From Streptococcus sp. 1643 (GTDB lineage Bacteria > Bacillota > Bacilli > Lactobacillales > Streptococcaceae), in the NCBI RefSeq assembly GCF_006228325.1, contig NZ_CP040231.1, positions 1,375,001 to 1,439,000 of the forward strand: a stretch of DNA of 64,000 nucleotides, given 5' to 3'. This document shows, piece by piece, positions 43,601 to 53,109 of the stretch; position 1 is the first letter of the stretch, and each line of letters starts with the position of its first letter. The position numbers and the translations under genes were made by a program. Below the pieces are notes generated by a model. It was not told where the DNA came from, did no database searches, and saw only the letters and a list, made by a program, of their open reading frames with translations.

Positions 43601-46164
43601 CTTGTCACTTTCCCAGTGCTATCAAGCTGTCGAATGTACTCATAGATATAAAATTTCATACCACCGTCTTGCTGAGCTTCTGTGTACACTTGACGTTTAG
43701 TCCATCTTGTCGTACCATCACCATTCAGTGTTTTACTTTCAGCATAGTCGCCAGGTAACTCCCAGTGTCCGGTAGCCTTATTAAAAGTAGCAGTATGTTT
43801 TTGCCCATCCGTTCCATTTAACTCAACTTGTTCACGTAAGAAAGTTCCCTTAACATTTTCAGCAGATGCTTCTACTTTGATATTATCAACACCAACTTTG
43901 GCAGTTGCCTCTGATGTCACAGGAATATTAAAGACTGTATCGGAATCTACAATACCTAATTCTTGATTTTCAGAAACAGCTGTGTTGGTTGAAGCACTGT
44001 CTACGAGCCATTTGCCATTAACTGCTTTTAGATTGGTTACAGTACCATCAGGCATTGTTACCTTAGCACTTGATGCACCTTTAGAAATTTTTACTGGTAC
44101 AACTGTTGAGTAAGTTTCAACGTTTTGAACCTCAACCTTTGGTTTCACGACTAATGTTACAGTAGCATGTGCTTCTTGTCCAGATTGGTTCCAGACATTA
44201 TTATTAGCCAATTTATCATAATCTTTTGCAAATACGGAGACTGTGTAAATTCCTGCTTCAGTTAATTTTCCAGAAATGATTCCTCTCCCCATATTCGTTT
44301 GATCAGCAGCTTGCTCATCAGAAGTACTGTTTGCAACACTATAGCTAGTACCTGGAATTAGGACTTTAGAATCATCTAATTGTTCACCAATGGTGTTATA
44401 TCCTGAAACTCCTGTCACTGCTCTAGAAAATCTTTGAGGCACTCTTACAACTTTTCCTTCAACCGTCGTGTAGTTATAAGTTCCTCGACTATTTGCTGGT
44501 GTTGCACTAGCACCTGATTCGTCATAGAATTGAATGTTTACATTAGCATCATCACCTACTTTACGATCATAACGCTCAGAGTCTGACTTTATTTTAGGAG
44601 GTGTGCTATCTTGCCACCCGACCCAACCAGCACGAAGATTCTGAATTTGGAAAGTTACTGTTCGACCATCTGTATTGGTCGCAGTAATATTAAATCGTAA
44701 ATCATAAACTCCATTTTCAATATCCGCTATAACTTTTCCTTGAATTGTGTCTGTTTCTGAATCGTATGTCAATCCCGGCACAAGGTTAGTTGGGGTTACA
44801 GAGGTAAGACTCCAACCAGCTTGCTTAGCATTTTCAGAAACAGCGATACGATCTTTCAAACCTTTAATATAAACTCTGTCAACTCCGTGTTCATACCCAT
44901 AGCCATAAATTTCTGTAGCTAGGTATTCATAACCACCGTTAGCAGAGTATATTGACGTCGCAGCGTTTGAAATTCTTGACCCATCCGCACGGAGTTTATT
45001 TCTCCAAAGTGGTGCTTCTTCAGCTAACTTTTTAGCGGCATCAGGGGTTAATGGATAGTCTACACGTCCTTTGTTGTTATGACCAGTTTTTCCGCCTTGT
45101 TCTGTATGCATCCCATTTCCAGCATTGGTATCTTCACCAGTCCGTTGATTAGAATAGACTTCAATCTCTAGCCCTGTAGCATCAGTACCCGTAATTAATT
45201 TAATTTCTTGTACCGGAATTGTATAGGTATCTTTACCAGTATGATTTGAAGCGTTTGTTTCTGATGCATGAGTTGTGTTAGAACCCTCTTCGGCATAGAA
45301 ATCTTGAGCAGCCAAAGCGACTCCAAAGTTTCCATCTTTTCCGATTCCTGCTTTTTTTAGTTCATTATATACTGCAAGAATTGACTCGTTCAAACGTGAC
45401 AATTGTTCATTGCCTTGTCTAGCTGTAACGCTATCCGTAACTAACACTTTTTTAGCTTCCGCAATAACTTCATTATTATTAGCTATCGCTGCCTCAATTG
45501 CCGCTTTGTTTTCAGCCTCAAGCTTATTTTTCCGGACTGCTTCATCTGCAAGAACATTTGTCACTTCCGCTTCTGACGTGACCTGTTCCAAAACCTTTTT
45601 AGATTCTTCTACAGCTTTTTCTGTAGCAGTGGTCGCCACTGGTTTGACTGCTGTAGTTGCTGCTGTTTCCTCAACTTGTTTCCCAGCTTCGTCTGACTCA
45701 ACTACAACTGTAATCAAAGCTTCAACTTTAGCATGCTCTGCATCGATATCAGCCTGTTTTGCAGTTTCGTTTGCAAGAACTGCCTTTGCCGCAGTCAATA
45801 CTTCATTTGCAGTAGCTATCGCTGTTGCATCAGCTTTCTTTGCAGATGCAATCTTCGCTTCTAACTCAACTACTTTTTTAGTCAGAGCAGTCTTATCAAC
45901 TTTTTTAGTCTCTACTACTTTTTCTGACACCTTAGCTTCAGATTTCTCCGCCGTTATAGTTGACTCCGAATCCTTTGTTGCTACTGGTGTTGTCGTTGCC
46001 ACTGTTGCATCTGCACCTTGTACTTCCGCTGCCGATACCGCACCATTACCTAGGAACATCATCAAACCGGCCGCAATTGCCACCGACGCTGCCCCAAAGC
46101 TGTACTTCCGAATGCCATAACGAATGTACTTCTCCGTTCTAAAATCCTGTTGCTTACTCTTCAT
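40642..46164 (-). CDS. Giant LPXTG-anchored surface protein (YSIRK signal, CshA-type and 50-residue repeats)
   Basis: This 1840-residue wall protein has a YSIRK-like signal (GIRKYSFGAASVAIAAGLM) cut after about residue 46, a charged Ala/Lys/Glu-rich helical region to about 300, a globular presumed adhesive region (about 300-550), Ig-like and CshA-type repeat modules (about 1085-1300, with GEGTYTIDENGVVTFTPE), and about ten 50-residue repeats (about 1300-1790; DIPGYRFVETKKLPNGDTEH core). It ends LPNTG, a hydrophobic segment and RKKKED. Sortase A should join it to peptidoglycan. The ATG at 46164 follows GGGAGG; GTG three codons earlier is too close. It is probably an adhesin; the ligand is unknown. 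Confidence 0.92.
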   Translation of the reverse strand: MKSKQQDFRTEKYIRYGIRKYSFGAASVAIAAGLMMFLGNGAVSAAEVQGADATVATTTPVATKDSESTITAEKSEAKVSEKVVETKKVDKTALTKKVVELEAKIASAKKADATAIATANEVLTAAKAVLANETAKQADIDAEHAKVEALITVVVESDEAGKQVEETAATTAVKPVATTATEKAVEESKKVLEQVTSEAEVTNVLADEAVRKNKLEAENKAAIEAAIANNNEVIAEAKKVLVTDSVTARQGNEQLSRLNESILAVYNELKKAGIGKDGNFGVALAAQDFYAEEGSNTTHASETNASNHTGKDTYTIPVQEIKLITGTDATGLEIEVYSNQRTGEDTNAGNGMHTEQGGKTGHNNKGRVDYPLTPDAAKKLAEEAPLWRNKLRADGSRISNAATSIYSANGGYEYLATEIYGYGYEHGVDRVYIKGLKDRIAVSENAKQAGWSLTSVTPTNLVPGLTYDSETDTIQGKVIADIENGVYDLRFNITATNTDGRTVTFQIQNLRAGWVGWQDSTPPKIKSDSERYDRKVGDDANVNIQFYDESGASATPANSRGTYNYTTVEGKVVRVPQRFSRAVTGVSGYNTIGEQLDDSKVLIPGTSYSVANSTSDEQAADQTNMGRGIISGKLTEAGIYTVSVFAKDYDKLANNNVWNQSGQEAHATVTLVVKPKVEVQNVETYSTVVPVKISKGASSAKVTMPDGTVTNLKAVNGKWLVDSASTNTAVSENQELGIVDSDTVFNIPVTSEATAKVGVDNIKVEASAENVKGTFLREQVELNGTDGQKHTATFNKATGHWELPGDYAESKTLNGDGTTRWTKRQVYTEAQQDGGMKFYIYEYIRQLDSTGKVTSVETPTRPETIYVSKNTNQVGDGMSVTVTYDKHSNTWASSDGTEVTATKLENDSWEVHTKSGFGGIIRGTIATNTDVATVVNTKPTATSQDYTSTKGTAVDLRNEAKAAVTISDAEDTKYGKTTYITRITVTSPSGVQKVYDTKQDANNYNLASGYTLSEVGVYTVTVDVIDSNGNYTTDATIGGTESGVDHGAGSSTATTTYHITVTDTIEGHNVTSTDIQGATQKETPIFTSVGDGSPVKPSASSPAKLVDPKTGGFVDTLTIDGQGTYSINNETGEVTFVPLKTFTGTAIPVTVSLTAKLGKDANDTDITATATAMYTPTVIPVKPTSTDDESEGPKGQTQNGTPTFTGGKVEVNGVEKTVEIDENVKPTFDDGTTKKVVPGEGTYTIDENGVVTFTPEKDFVGKASGVTVKRVDKNGTEITAKYTPTVRPITSFVDTEGNTLIPTEDGEQPKKDIPGYRFVETKKLPNGDTEHVYEKVKTSHKDKEGNEIPGHPTEDGEQPKKDIPGYRFVETKKLPNGDTEHVYEKVKTSHKDKEGNDIPGHPTEEGEQPKKDIPGYRFIETKKLPNGDTEHVYEKVKTSHKDKEGNDIPGHPTEEGEQPKKDIPGYRFIETKKLPNGDTEHVYEKVKTSHKDKEGNDIPGHPTEDGEQPKKDIPGYRFVETKKLPNGDTEHVYEKVKTSHKDKEGNDIPGHPTEEGEQPKKDIPGYRFIETKKLPNGDTEHVYEKVKTSHKDKEGNDIPGHPSEDGEQPKKDIPGYRFVETKKLPNGDTEHVYEKVKTSHKDKEGNEIPGHPTEDGEQPKKDIPGYRFVETKKLPNGDTEHVYEKVKTSHKDKEGNDIPGYPSEDGEQPKKDIPGYRFVETKKLPNGDTEHVYEKVKTSHKDKEGNDIPGHPSEDGEQPKKDIPGYRFVETKKLPNGDTEHVYEKVVTAPQQKPTEQSPTTKATKELPNTGTEDHAALAALGVLGLMSGFGLVSRKKKED
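40800..42264 (-). repeat. Tandem 150-bp (50-residue) repeats inside the adhesin gene
   Basis: About 9.75 copies of a 150-base unit encoding PTEDGEQPKKDIPGYRF followed by V/I, then ETKKLPNGDTEHVYEKV and KTSHKDKEGNDIPGH. Two variants are interspersed: a V type and an I type (the I type also has PTEEGEQ), with the same linked base differences each time. This near-identity suggests recent expansion or gene conversion. Copy number is likely to vary between strains. Confidence 0.95.
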
Positions 46165-46778
46165 AAGATACACAACCTCCCTATTTTTATTATGTTGATA
46201 TTGAAATATAGAAAAACAAAATTTCTTTCTCTCCTTAAAAAGGCTTTTAAATTTTGATATTTCAAAAGGATTATATCCTCATATTCAATATGCATATTCA
46301 TACTAACATTTTTTTATATCTTTTTCAATAACTTTTTAAATTTTATTCAAAAAAATAATAATATTCAAATTATTTGATTCATAAAACTCTATTCAAATCC
46401 TTTATTTACAGCATGTAAACCGTATCTTTTTTACTATATGAAAATTAATAAAATACTTCTTAATGTATCAAACTATTGTATTTATATTTGGATACACTTC
46501 GCAAATATTATTTTTTAACATATTTTATTTATAATTATAACTATAAAATCTAAGTGCATTCTCAATAAAAGAAACTGTATTTTTATCAGTTATTTCTTAT
46601 TTATTCTATGTTCTTATTACCATTCAACTAAAAATATAACAAGTCTTCTCACAGCAATTTCCTTCTTTTTTAATATAAATCAACCAACCTTGAATACAAA
46701 AGTGGGACTTTCTTTTCACTTTATTTCTCTCTTCTATGCTATACTTAGTTTAGTACATTCTTTGAGATTGGAGCCAGT
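46165..46778. other. AT-rich 614-base gap between adhesin and MBL-fold gene
   Basis: No gene is seen. On the minus strand a TATAAT at 46270-46275 could start the adhesin message with a leader of about 100 bases. On the plus strand TGCTATACT near 46737-46745 is a plausible extended -10 for the MBL-fold gene. An ATATGCATAT palindrome lies near 46290. Confidence 0.45.
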
Positions 46779-47408
46779 ATGAAAATCCATAAAACCGTGA
46801 ATCCCGTTGCCTATGAAAACACCTACTACATAGAGGGAGACCAACACCTGATTGTAATCGACCCTGGTAGCCATTGGGAAGCTATTCGAAAGACTATTGA
46901 GAAAATCAACAAACCAGTCTGCGCGATTCTCCTGACCCACACCCACTACGACCATATTATGAGTCTGGACTTAGTTCGCGAGACTTTTGGAAATCCTCCA
47001 GTTTATGTAGCAGAGAGTGAAGCTAGCTGGCTTTATACACCTGTAGATAATCTCTCTGGTCTCCCTCGTCACGACGATATGGCAGATGTGATCGCAAAAC
47101 CAGCAGAACACACCTTTGCCTTTCATGAAGAATACCAGCTTAAGGAATTTCGTTTTACAGTTCTACCAACCCCAGGGCACTCTATCGGCGGCGTTTCTAT
47201 CGTCTTTCCTGATGCCCATCTAGTCTTGACTGGAGATGCTCTATTCCGTGAAACCATCGGACGGACAGACCTTCCTACAGGTAGCACGGAACAACTCCTC
47301 CATAGCATTCAGACGCAACTCTTCACCCTTCCTAACTACGATGTCTATCCTGGACATGGTCCAGCTACGACTATCGCTCACGAAAAGACCTTTAATCCCT
47401 TTTTCTAA
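46779..47408 (+). CDS. MBL-fold metallohydrolase (glyoxalase II-like)
   Basis: This 209-residue protein has the metallo-beta-lactamase signature THTHYDHIMSLD (about residues 52-63, HxHxDH intact), PTPGHSIGG (His ligand, about 129-137), LTGDALFRETIGRTDL (Asp ligand) and VYPGHGP (His ligand), all needed for two zinc or iron ions. It resembles glyoxalase II and related thioester hydrolases. Substrate not determined by the sequence. It is followed by its own terminator. Confidence 0.9.
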   Translation: MKIHKTVNPVAYENTYYIEGDQHLIVIDPGSHWEAIRKTIEKINKPVCAILLTHTHYDHIMSLDLVRETFGNPPVYVAESEASWLYTPVDNLSGLPRHDDMADVIAKPAEHTFAFHEEYQLKEFRFTVLPTPGHSIGGVSIVFPDAHLVLTGDALFRETIGRTDLPTGSTEQLLHSIQTQLFTLPNYDVYPGHGPATTIAHEKTFNPFF

Positions 47409-47412
47409 CAAG

Positions 47413-47444
47413 CAAAAAACCAAGGATAATTTCCTTGGTTTTTT
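47413..47444 (+). terminator. Terminator after the MBL-fold gene
   Basis: AAAACCAAGGA-TAATT-TCCTTGGTTTT followed by T residues. Confidence 0.88.
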
Positions 47445-47511
47445 GTAGCTTCTATTTTTATGTTAATATTTGCTCAGAAGAATCAATATTGACTAGAAAA
47501 GTAATTCAAAA

Positions 47512-48276
47512 CTAATTAGCCGGATTCAATTCTTTCCAACCAATGTTAGACAAATCAAGCTTTTCAGAAGAAATATCTAAAACTTGCTCTGCTTTTTCGT
47601 TGCCACCGATTTGAATAGTTGCTTCTTTAATCTTCTGCACTCCATTTTTATCAAACGAATATAGAGCCAGATTCATTTCTGGACGAGTTGACTGCCAGTC
47701 TGCATAAGAGACTTGACCGTTTTCATAAATATCAAATCCTGAGCGAAAACCACCTGCAGAAGCTATATATGCTGTGTGAAGTAAGCTAGGTTTTTGATTT
47801 TCCAAATAATAAATAGCTGAAACAAATTTTTCATCGCCAATAAGCAACTCGTCTTGACCATCCTTATTCAAATCAACAATTGCGTATTTCCAATCGGTTG
47901 CATTATGATAATCCATTCGAGAGAAAACTAGGCCATATTCTTCTGAAGTAATCTTATCTTGTTTATTTTCCTTGTATAAATCTTCTCTATTACCTTGTTT
48001 TAAAAGGTCTGTAAAGTGATTATAGCGTTCAATCACTTCTTTATATAAATCTTGTCCAGTTCCTTTCTTATTTTCAGCAGTCGATTGTGATTCCTTGGTT
48101 GACGAGTCACTAGTATTTTCAGCCTTTGCTTCTGTTGATACACTAGTCTTATCGTCTTTGGAGACAGATGATAGTGCAGATGAAGGTTCTGTATTGTTCC
48201 TATCTTTATTGAGACCACAAGATGCTAAAACTGAAATCGAAAGAATAGCTGAAAGCGTCATTAAAAATTTCTTCAT
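47512..48276 (-). CDS. Lipoprotein with a calcium-loop-like repeat motif
   Basis: This 254-residue lipoprotein has signal MKKFLMTLSAILSISVLASC (lipidated Cys residue 20), then a Ser/Thr/Lys-rich linker and a domain of about 170 residues. A DLNKDGQDELLIGDE segment (about residues 146-160) is the D-x-N-x-D-G pattern of VCBS/FG-GAP-like or dockerin-type calcium sites. Function is not known; it is likely surface-exposed. It stands alone beside pepO and has no close neighbour on its strand. Confidence 0.8.
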   Translation of the reverse strand: MKKFLMTLSAILSISVLASCGLNKDRNNTEPSSALSSVSKDDKTSVSTEAKAENTSDSSTKESQSTAENKKGTGQDLYKEVIERYNHFTDLLKQGNREDLYKENKQDKITSEEYGLVFSRMDYHNATDWKYAIVDLNKDGQDELLIGDEKFVSAIYYLENQKPSLLHTAYIASAGGFRSGFDIYENGQVSYADWQSTRPEMNLALYSFDKNGVQKIKEATIQIGGNEKAEQVLDISSEKLDLSNIGWKELNPAN

Positions 48277-48364
48277 GTTAACCTCGGTAGTATTGTATTA
48301 TCAGATGGATAAACTTTAAAAATGAATTATTAATCCCAAGATGATACTTGGTTAAGGACTTACT

Positions 48365-50257
48365 TTACCAAATAATCACACGGTCTTCTGGTGAACGCCA
48401 CATACCGTCTCCTTCTTTGACATCGTAAGTTGTAAAGAAGTCATCGAAGTTTGGCACTTGAACATTGACTCGGAGTTTAGCAGGCGCGTGCACGTCGACA
48501 CTGGCCATGAGTTTCATCAACTCTGGACGGCCTTTCATGCGCCAGATACGAGCAAAGTTGTGGAAAAATTCTTCAGCTGAGAAGTCTGGTTCTCTCTTGG
48601 CTGCTTCAAGGGCTGCAGCAATCCCGCCCAAGTCAGCAACGTTTTCTGATACAGTTAGTTTTCCGTTGATTCTTGCACCGTAAGATTCTTGCCCATCAAA
48701 CTGGTCGATAACTTTCTGCGTTTTTTCTTTAAAGGCAGCATAGTCGCTTTCTGTCCACCAATCCTTGAGACTACCATTTTCATCAAAGGACGCACCATTT
48801 GTGTCGAAGGCATGAGAGATTTCATGGGCAATAACAGCACCAATACCACCGTAGTTGGCAGAAGACGACTGATGCAAGTCATAGAATGGAGCCTGTAGAA
48901 TGGCCGCTGGGAAGACAATCAAGTTCTTCTGAGGATTGTAGTAGGCATTGACCATATGAGCTGGCATGCCCCACTCCTTGTAGTCAACTGGTTGATTCCA
49001 CTTGCTCCAGCTGTGCTTGATTTCCACACGCGCAAAGGCTAGGGCATTCTCAAAGAGACTGGCAGTTTCATCCACTACCTTGTCCTTGTAGCGTTCTGGC
49101 AATTCCTCTGGATAACCGATATAAGGCTTGATGACATTGAGTTTGACAATGGCCTTATCACGCGTTTCAGGAGTGAGCCAGTCGTTCTTAGCCAAGCGTT
49201 CCTTATAAACGTCAATCATTGTCGCTACTTTTTTCTCTACGTCTGCCTTGGCTTCTGGAGAGAATTTTTCATGCGCATACCAGAGGCCAAGAGCCTGCTT
49301 GAAAGGACCTTGAGCCAAGTGATAGGCTGCCTTGACCTTGTCCTGAGCTTCTGGAACACCTGAAAGAGCACGACCATAAGCACCTGACAAGACACGAATC
49401 TCGTCTGTGAGATAGCTTGTTGAGAGATTGACCACAGCTAATATCAAGGTTGCCTTAAGCAAAGGCCAAGCTTCTTCACTATAGAATTGCTCTGCTGCTT
49501 GCCAGAAACGTTCCTCATCTACGATAACCTTGTCTGGAGTCTGTCCAATCACTGCTTGGAAGAAATCATCCAAAGGTAGGGCAGGGGCAAACTTTTTGAA
49601 ATCTTCATAAGCGTATGGATGGTAAAGTTTGGCATATTCTGAACTTTCTTCGTTAGAAAGCACCACAGCTGCGATACGACGGTCCAATTCCAATCGTTTC
49701 TCTAATAAGTCTGCGATTTCCTCATCTGAAAAATCATAGGCTTTGAGTAGATTCGTTGTACTTTCCTTCCAAAGAGTCAAGAGCTCCTCACGCTGAGGAT
49801 GGTCTTCAGCGTAGTAAGTCGTATCTGGCAAAATCGTCCCTGGTGCACTGGCCCAGAGAACATTGGTTCTGGCATCCATAAAGTCTGGCGATACACCAAA
49901 TGGAAGGAAGTTTGGTTTACCAGCTAGTTCGAACTCTGCCAGTTTGCTAGTAAAATCTGCAAAGCTCTCCAAATCTTGGTATTCCTTGAGCATTGGCAAA
50001 ACAGGCTTGATCCCATCAGCTTCTCTCTTGTCAAAATCACGTACCATACGATGGTACTTAACAAAGTTTGCGAGGATGGCATCCTCTGGAACATCCTCAC
50101 CTGCCAACCACTTGTCCGTAGTTGCTAGCATCAACTTTTCAATTTCCTCGTCAAGGTCAATAAAACCACCTGTTCGAGATTTGTCAGCTGGAATGACAGC
50201 TGTTTTTTCCCATTCACCATTGATTGCATCATAAAAATCGTCTTGATAACGTGTCAT
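48365..50257 (-). CDS. pepO: Neutral endopeptidase PepO (M13 family)
   Basis: This 630-residue zinc endopeptidase has the M13 set: VIAHEISHAFD (HExxH, about residues 472-482), ENVADLGGIAAAL (ExxxD, third ligand) and NAYYNPQKNLIVFPAAIL, which is the substrate-binding NAYY segment. It has no signal peptide, yet pneumococcal PepO is found on the cell surface and binds host proteins. It is divergent from psaBCA, sharing a 179-base gap with the PsaR box. It probably cuts oligopeptides. Confidence 0.96.
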   Translation of the reverse strand: MTRYQDDFYDAINGEWEKTAVIPADKSRTGGFIDLDEEIEKLMLATTDKWLAGEDVPEDAILANFVKYHRMVRDFDKREADGIKPVLPMLKEYQDLESFADFTSKLAEFELAGKPNFLPFGVSPDFMDARTNVLWASAPGTILPDTTYYAEDHPQREELLTLWKESTTNLLKAYDFSDEEIADLLEKRLELDRRIAAVVLSNEESSEYAKLYHPYAYEDFKKFAPALPLDDFFQAVIGQTPDKVIVDEERFWQAAEQFYSEEAWPLLKATLILAVVNLSTSYLTDEIRVLSGAYGRALSGVPEAQDKVKAAYHLAQGPFKQALGLWYAHEKFSPEAKADVEKKVATMIDVYKERLAKNDWLTPETRDKAIVKLNVIKPYIGYPEELPERYKDKVVDETASLFENALAFARVEIKHSWSKWNQPVDYKEWGMPAHMVNAYYNPQKNLIVFPAAILQAPFYDLHQSSSANYGGIGAVIAHEISHAFDTNGASFDENGSLKDWWTESDYAAFKEKTQKVIDQFDGQESYGARINGKLTVSENVADLGGIAAALEAAKREPDFSAEEFFHNFARIWRMKGRPELMKLMASVDVHAPAKLRVNVQVPNFDDFFTTYDVKEGDGMWRSPEDRVIIW

Positions 50258-50375
50258 CTTGTTCTCGCTTTCATTTTTTCACTTATTCTTAGCTTAGCAA
50301 AAAACACTTGGGAATGCAATTAAAAATGGTTTCTCTTTTTACTTCATTTTTCAGTTATTATTTTAAATTTTTCAA

Positions 50376-50412
50376 AAATTAACTTGACTTAATTTTTTTT
50401 TTAAGGTATATT
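50376..50412 (+). promoter_or_regulatory. psaBCA promoter overlapped by a PsaR box
   Basis: -35 TTGACT (50385-50390), 16-base spacer, -10 TATATT (50407-50412). An inverted repeat AAATTAA-CTTGAC-TTAATTT (50376-50395) covers the -35. Its position and form fit the operator of a DtxR/MntR-type manganese repressor, so PsaR (53954) would block transcription when Mn is plentiful. Binding is inferred from the known psa system. Confidence 0.75.
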
Positions 50413-50436
50413 AAAAGGCAGGAGGAATACAACTGT

Positions 50437-51159
50437 ATGATACGTATCGAAAACCTCAGTGTCTCCTACAAAGAGACGTTGGCACTAAAGGATATTTCAC
50501 TAGTGCTCCAAGGACCAACTATTACTGGAATTATTGGTCCAAACGGTGCTGGAAAATCAACTTTATTAAAAAGTATGTTGGGAATTATCCCACATGAAGG
50601 TCAGGCCTTTCTCGATGACAAAGAATTCAAGAAATCTTTGCATCGGGTTGCCTATGTCGAGCAAAAAATCCATATCGACTACAATTTCCCTATCAAGGTC
50701 AAGGAATGCGTCTCTCTGGGACTCTATCCATCCATCCCACTCTTTCACACCTTAAAAGCCAGCCACTGGAAAAAAGTGGCAGATGCACTTGAAATCGTTG
50801 GACTCTCAGACTATGCTGATCGCCAAATCAGCCAGCTCTCAGGCGGACAATTTCAACGTGTGTTGATTGCCCGCTGTTTAGTGCAGGAAGCTGACTATAT
50901 CTTTCTAGATGAGCCATTTGTCGGGATTGATTCGGTTAGTGAAGAGATTATCATGAACACGCTGAGAGACCTTAAAAAAGCTGGTAAAACAGTTCTCATC
51001 GTGCATCATGACCTCAGCAAAGTCCCCCATTATTTCGATCAAGTTTTGCTTCTCAATAGAGAATTAATAGACCTTGGTCCGACTAAAGAAACCTTTACCG
51101 AAGCCAATCTTAAGAAGGCCTACGGTAGCAAACTCTTTTTCAATGGAGGTGAGCTATGA
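50437..51159 (+). CDS. psaB: Manganese ABC importer, ATP-binding protein PsaB
   Basis: This 240-residue ATPase has Walker [10 protein letters not shown] (about residues 34-42), signature LSGGQFQRV (about 133-141), Walker [14 protein letters not shown] and switch His in VHHDLSK. It powers Mn2+ (and possibly Zn2+) import by PsaBCA. Its stop overlaps the psaC start by four bases. Expression should be set by PsaR at 50376. Confidence 0.95.
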   Translation: MIRIENLSVSYKETLALKDISLVLQGPTITGIIGPNGAGKSTLLKSMLGIIPHEGQAFLDDKEFKKSLHRVAYVEQKIHIDYNFPIKVKECVSLGLYPSIPLFHTLKASHWKKVADALEIVGLSDYADRQISQLSGGQFQRVLIARCLVQEADYIFLDEPFVGIDSVSEEIIMNTLRDLKKAGKTVLIVHHDLSKVPHYFDQVLLLNRELIDLGPTKETFTEANLKKAYGSKLFFNGGEL

Positions 51160-52004
51160 TAGCAGAATTTATCGATGGATTGCAACATTTCCATTTCCTA
51201 CAAAACGCCTTGATAACAGCTATAGTCATCGGGGTGGTTGCTGGAGCTGTGGGATGTTTTATCATCCTACGTGGAATGTCTCTCATGGGGGATGCCATTT
51301 CTCACGCAGTTTTGCCCGGCGTAGCCCTTTCCTTTATCCTGGGAATTGATTTCTTTATTGGAGCCATTATCTTTGGCTTGATGGCTTCCATCATCATTAC
51401 CTACATCAAGGGAAACTCTATCATCAAGAGTGACACTGCCATTGGTATTACCTTTTCATCTTTCTTAGCCCTAGGTGTCATCTTGATTAGTGTTGCAAAG
51501 AGTTCGACAGACCTCTTCCATATCCTTTTCGGGAATATCCTCGCTGTCCAAGATACGGACATGTGGATCACCATTGGTGTGGGGGCATTGATTCTCTTGA
51601 TTATCGGGATTTTCTTTAAACAACTATTGATTACATCCTTTGACGAGCTCCTGGCTAAAGCCATGGGAATGCCTGTCAATTTCTACCACTATCTGCTCAT
51701 GGTGCTCTTGACCCTTGTGTCAGTCACTGCCATGCAAAGTGTTGGAACCATTCTTATCGTGGCCATGTTGATCACCCCAGCTGCGACGGCTTACCTTTAT
51801 GCGAATAGCCTAAAGAGCATGATTTTTCTTTCATCAACCCTAGGGGCAACCGCTTCTGTTTTGGGACTCTTTATCGGCTATAGCTTCAACCTCGCAGCAG
51901 GATCCAGCATCGTGCTCACATCCGCCAGCTTCTTCTTAATCAGTTTCTTTATCTCTCCAAAGCAACGATACTTGAAACTAAAAAATAAAAAAATCAATAA
52001 ATAA
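51156..52004 (+). CDS. psaC: Manganese ABC importer, permease PsaC
   Basis: This 282-residue ABC-3-family permease has eight or so membrane segments, with [19 protein letters not shown] (about residues 39-57) and the [17 protein letters not shown] coupling segment (about 167-183) typical of Mn/Zn transporters. It is translationally coupled to psaB and followed 26 bases on by psaA. It forms the membrane channel. Confidence 0.95.
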   Translation: MIAEFIDGLQHFHFLQNALITAIVIGVVAGAVGCFIILRGMSLMGDAISHAVLPGVALSFILGIDFFIGAIIFGLMASIIITYIKGNSIIKSDTAIGITFSSFLALGVILISVAKSSTDLFHILFGNILAVQDTDMWITIGVGALILLIIGIFFKQLLITSFDELLAKAMGMPVNFYHYLLMVLLTLVSVTAMQSVGTILIVAMLITPAATAYLYANSLKSMIFLSSTLGATASVLGLFIGYSFNLAAGSSIVLTSASFFLISFFISPKQRYLKLKNKKINK

Positions 52005-52030
52005 GGGGAGACCCTTTCTGGAGGAATCTA

Positions 52031-52960
52031 ATGAAAAAATTAGGTACATTGCTTGTACTCTTTCTTTCCGTCATTGCACTTGTAGCATGTGCTAGCGGAA
52101 AAAAAGATGCTACTTCTGGTCAAAAACTAAAAGTTGTTGCTACAAACTCAATCATCGCTGATATTACCAAAAATATCGCTGGCGATAAGATCGATCTTCA
52201 CAGTATCGTTCCTGTTGGTCAAGACCCACACGAGTACGAACCACTTCCTGAAGACGTAAAGAAAACTTCTGAGGCTGACCTCATTTTCTATAACGGTATC
52301 AACCTTGAAACAGGTGGCAATGCTTGGTTTACCAAATTGGTCGAAAATGCCAAGAAAACTGAAAACAAAGACTACTTTGCAGTCAGCGAAGGCGTTGATG
52401 TTATCTACCTTGAAGGCCAAAACGAGAAAGGCAAAGAAGACCCACACGCTTGGCTCAACCTTGAAAATGGGATGATTTATGCTAAAAATATCGCTAAACA
52501 GTTGATTGCAAAAGACCCTAGCAACAAGGAATTCTACGAAAAAAATCTCAAAGACTATACTGAAAAACTAGACAAACTAGACAAGGAAGCCAAAGAGAAA
52601 TTTAACAATATCCCTGCTGAAAAGAAACTCATCGTAACCAGCGAAGGATGCTTCAAATACTTCTCTAAAGCCTACGGTGTCCCAAGCGCCTACATCTGGG
52701 AAATCAACACAGAAGAAGAAGGAACACCTGAACAAATCAAAACCTTGGTTGAAAAGCTTCGCCAAACAAAAGTTCCATCCCTCTTTGTTGAATCAAGTGT
52801 CGATGACCGTCCAATGAAGACTGTTTCACAAGACACAAATATCCCAATTTACGCGCAAATCTTTACTGACTCAATTGCTGAAGAAGGTAAAGAAGGTGAC
52901 AGCTATTACAACATGATGAAATACAACCTTGACAAGATTGCTGAAGGTTTGTCTAAATAA
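52031..52960 (+). CDS. psaA: Manganese-binding lipoprotein PsaA
   Basis: This 309-residue cluster A-I binding protein has a lipobox LVAC (Cys residue 20) and the four metal-site regions: GQDPHEYEP (His about 67), EDPHAWLN (His about 139), TSEGCFKYF (Glu about 205) and FTDSIAEEG (Asp about 280). It delivers Mn2+ to PsaBC; Mn supports oxidative-stress resistance. It is the last gene of the psaBCA run before the structured element at 53110. Confidence 0.97.
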   Translation: MKKLGTLLVLFLSVIALVACASGKKDATSGQKLKVVATNSIIADITKNIAGDKIDLHSIVPVGQDPHEYEPLPEDVKKTSEADLIFYNGINLETGGNAWFTKLVENAKKTENKDYFAVSEGVDVIYLEGQNEKGKEDPHAWLNLENGMIYAKNIAKQLIAKDPSNKEFYEKNLKDYTEKLDKLDKEAKEKFNNIPAEKKLIVTSEGCFKYFSKAYGVPSAYIWEINTEEEGTPEQIKTLVEKLRQTKVPSLFVESSVDDRPMKTVSQDTNIPIYAQIFTDSIAEEGKEGDSYYNMMKYNLDKIAEGLSK

Positions 52961-53109
52961 GCTAGCTATTGGCTTATCTATTACTAGGTTCTTGTCTCTC
53001 TTTACATTACTTCTAATACTAGCTTTGTTAGTTATATCTCCAACTACAAAACAACGTTTATAAGAATAGAGATTTCTTAAATCAGAACGAACGAAGTGAG
53101 CTTTTACCA

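Noticed and set aside
45410..46120. 236-codon open frame opposite the adhesin N-terminus
   Set aside because: It is a shadow of the Ala/Lys/Glu-rich coding strand, giving a Ser/Ala/Phe-rich product with no motif or ribosome site.
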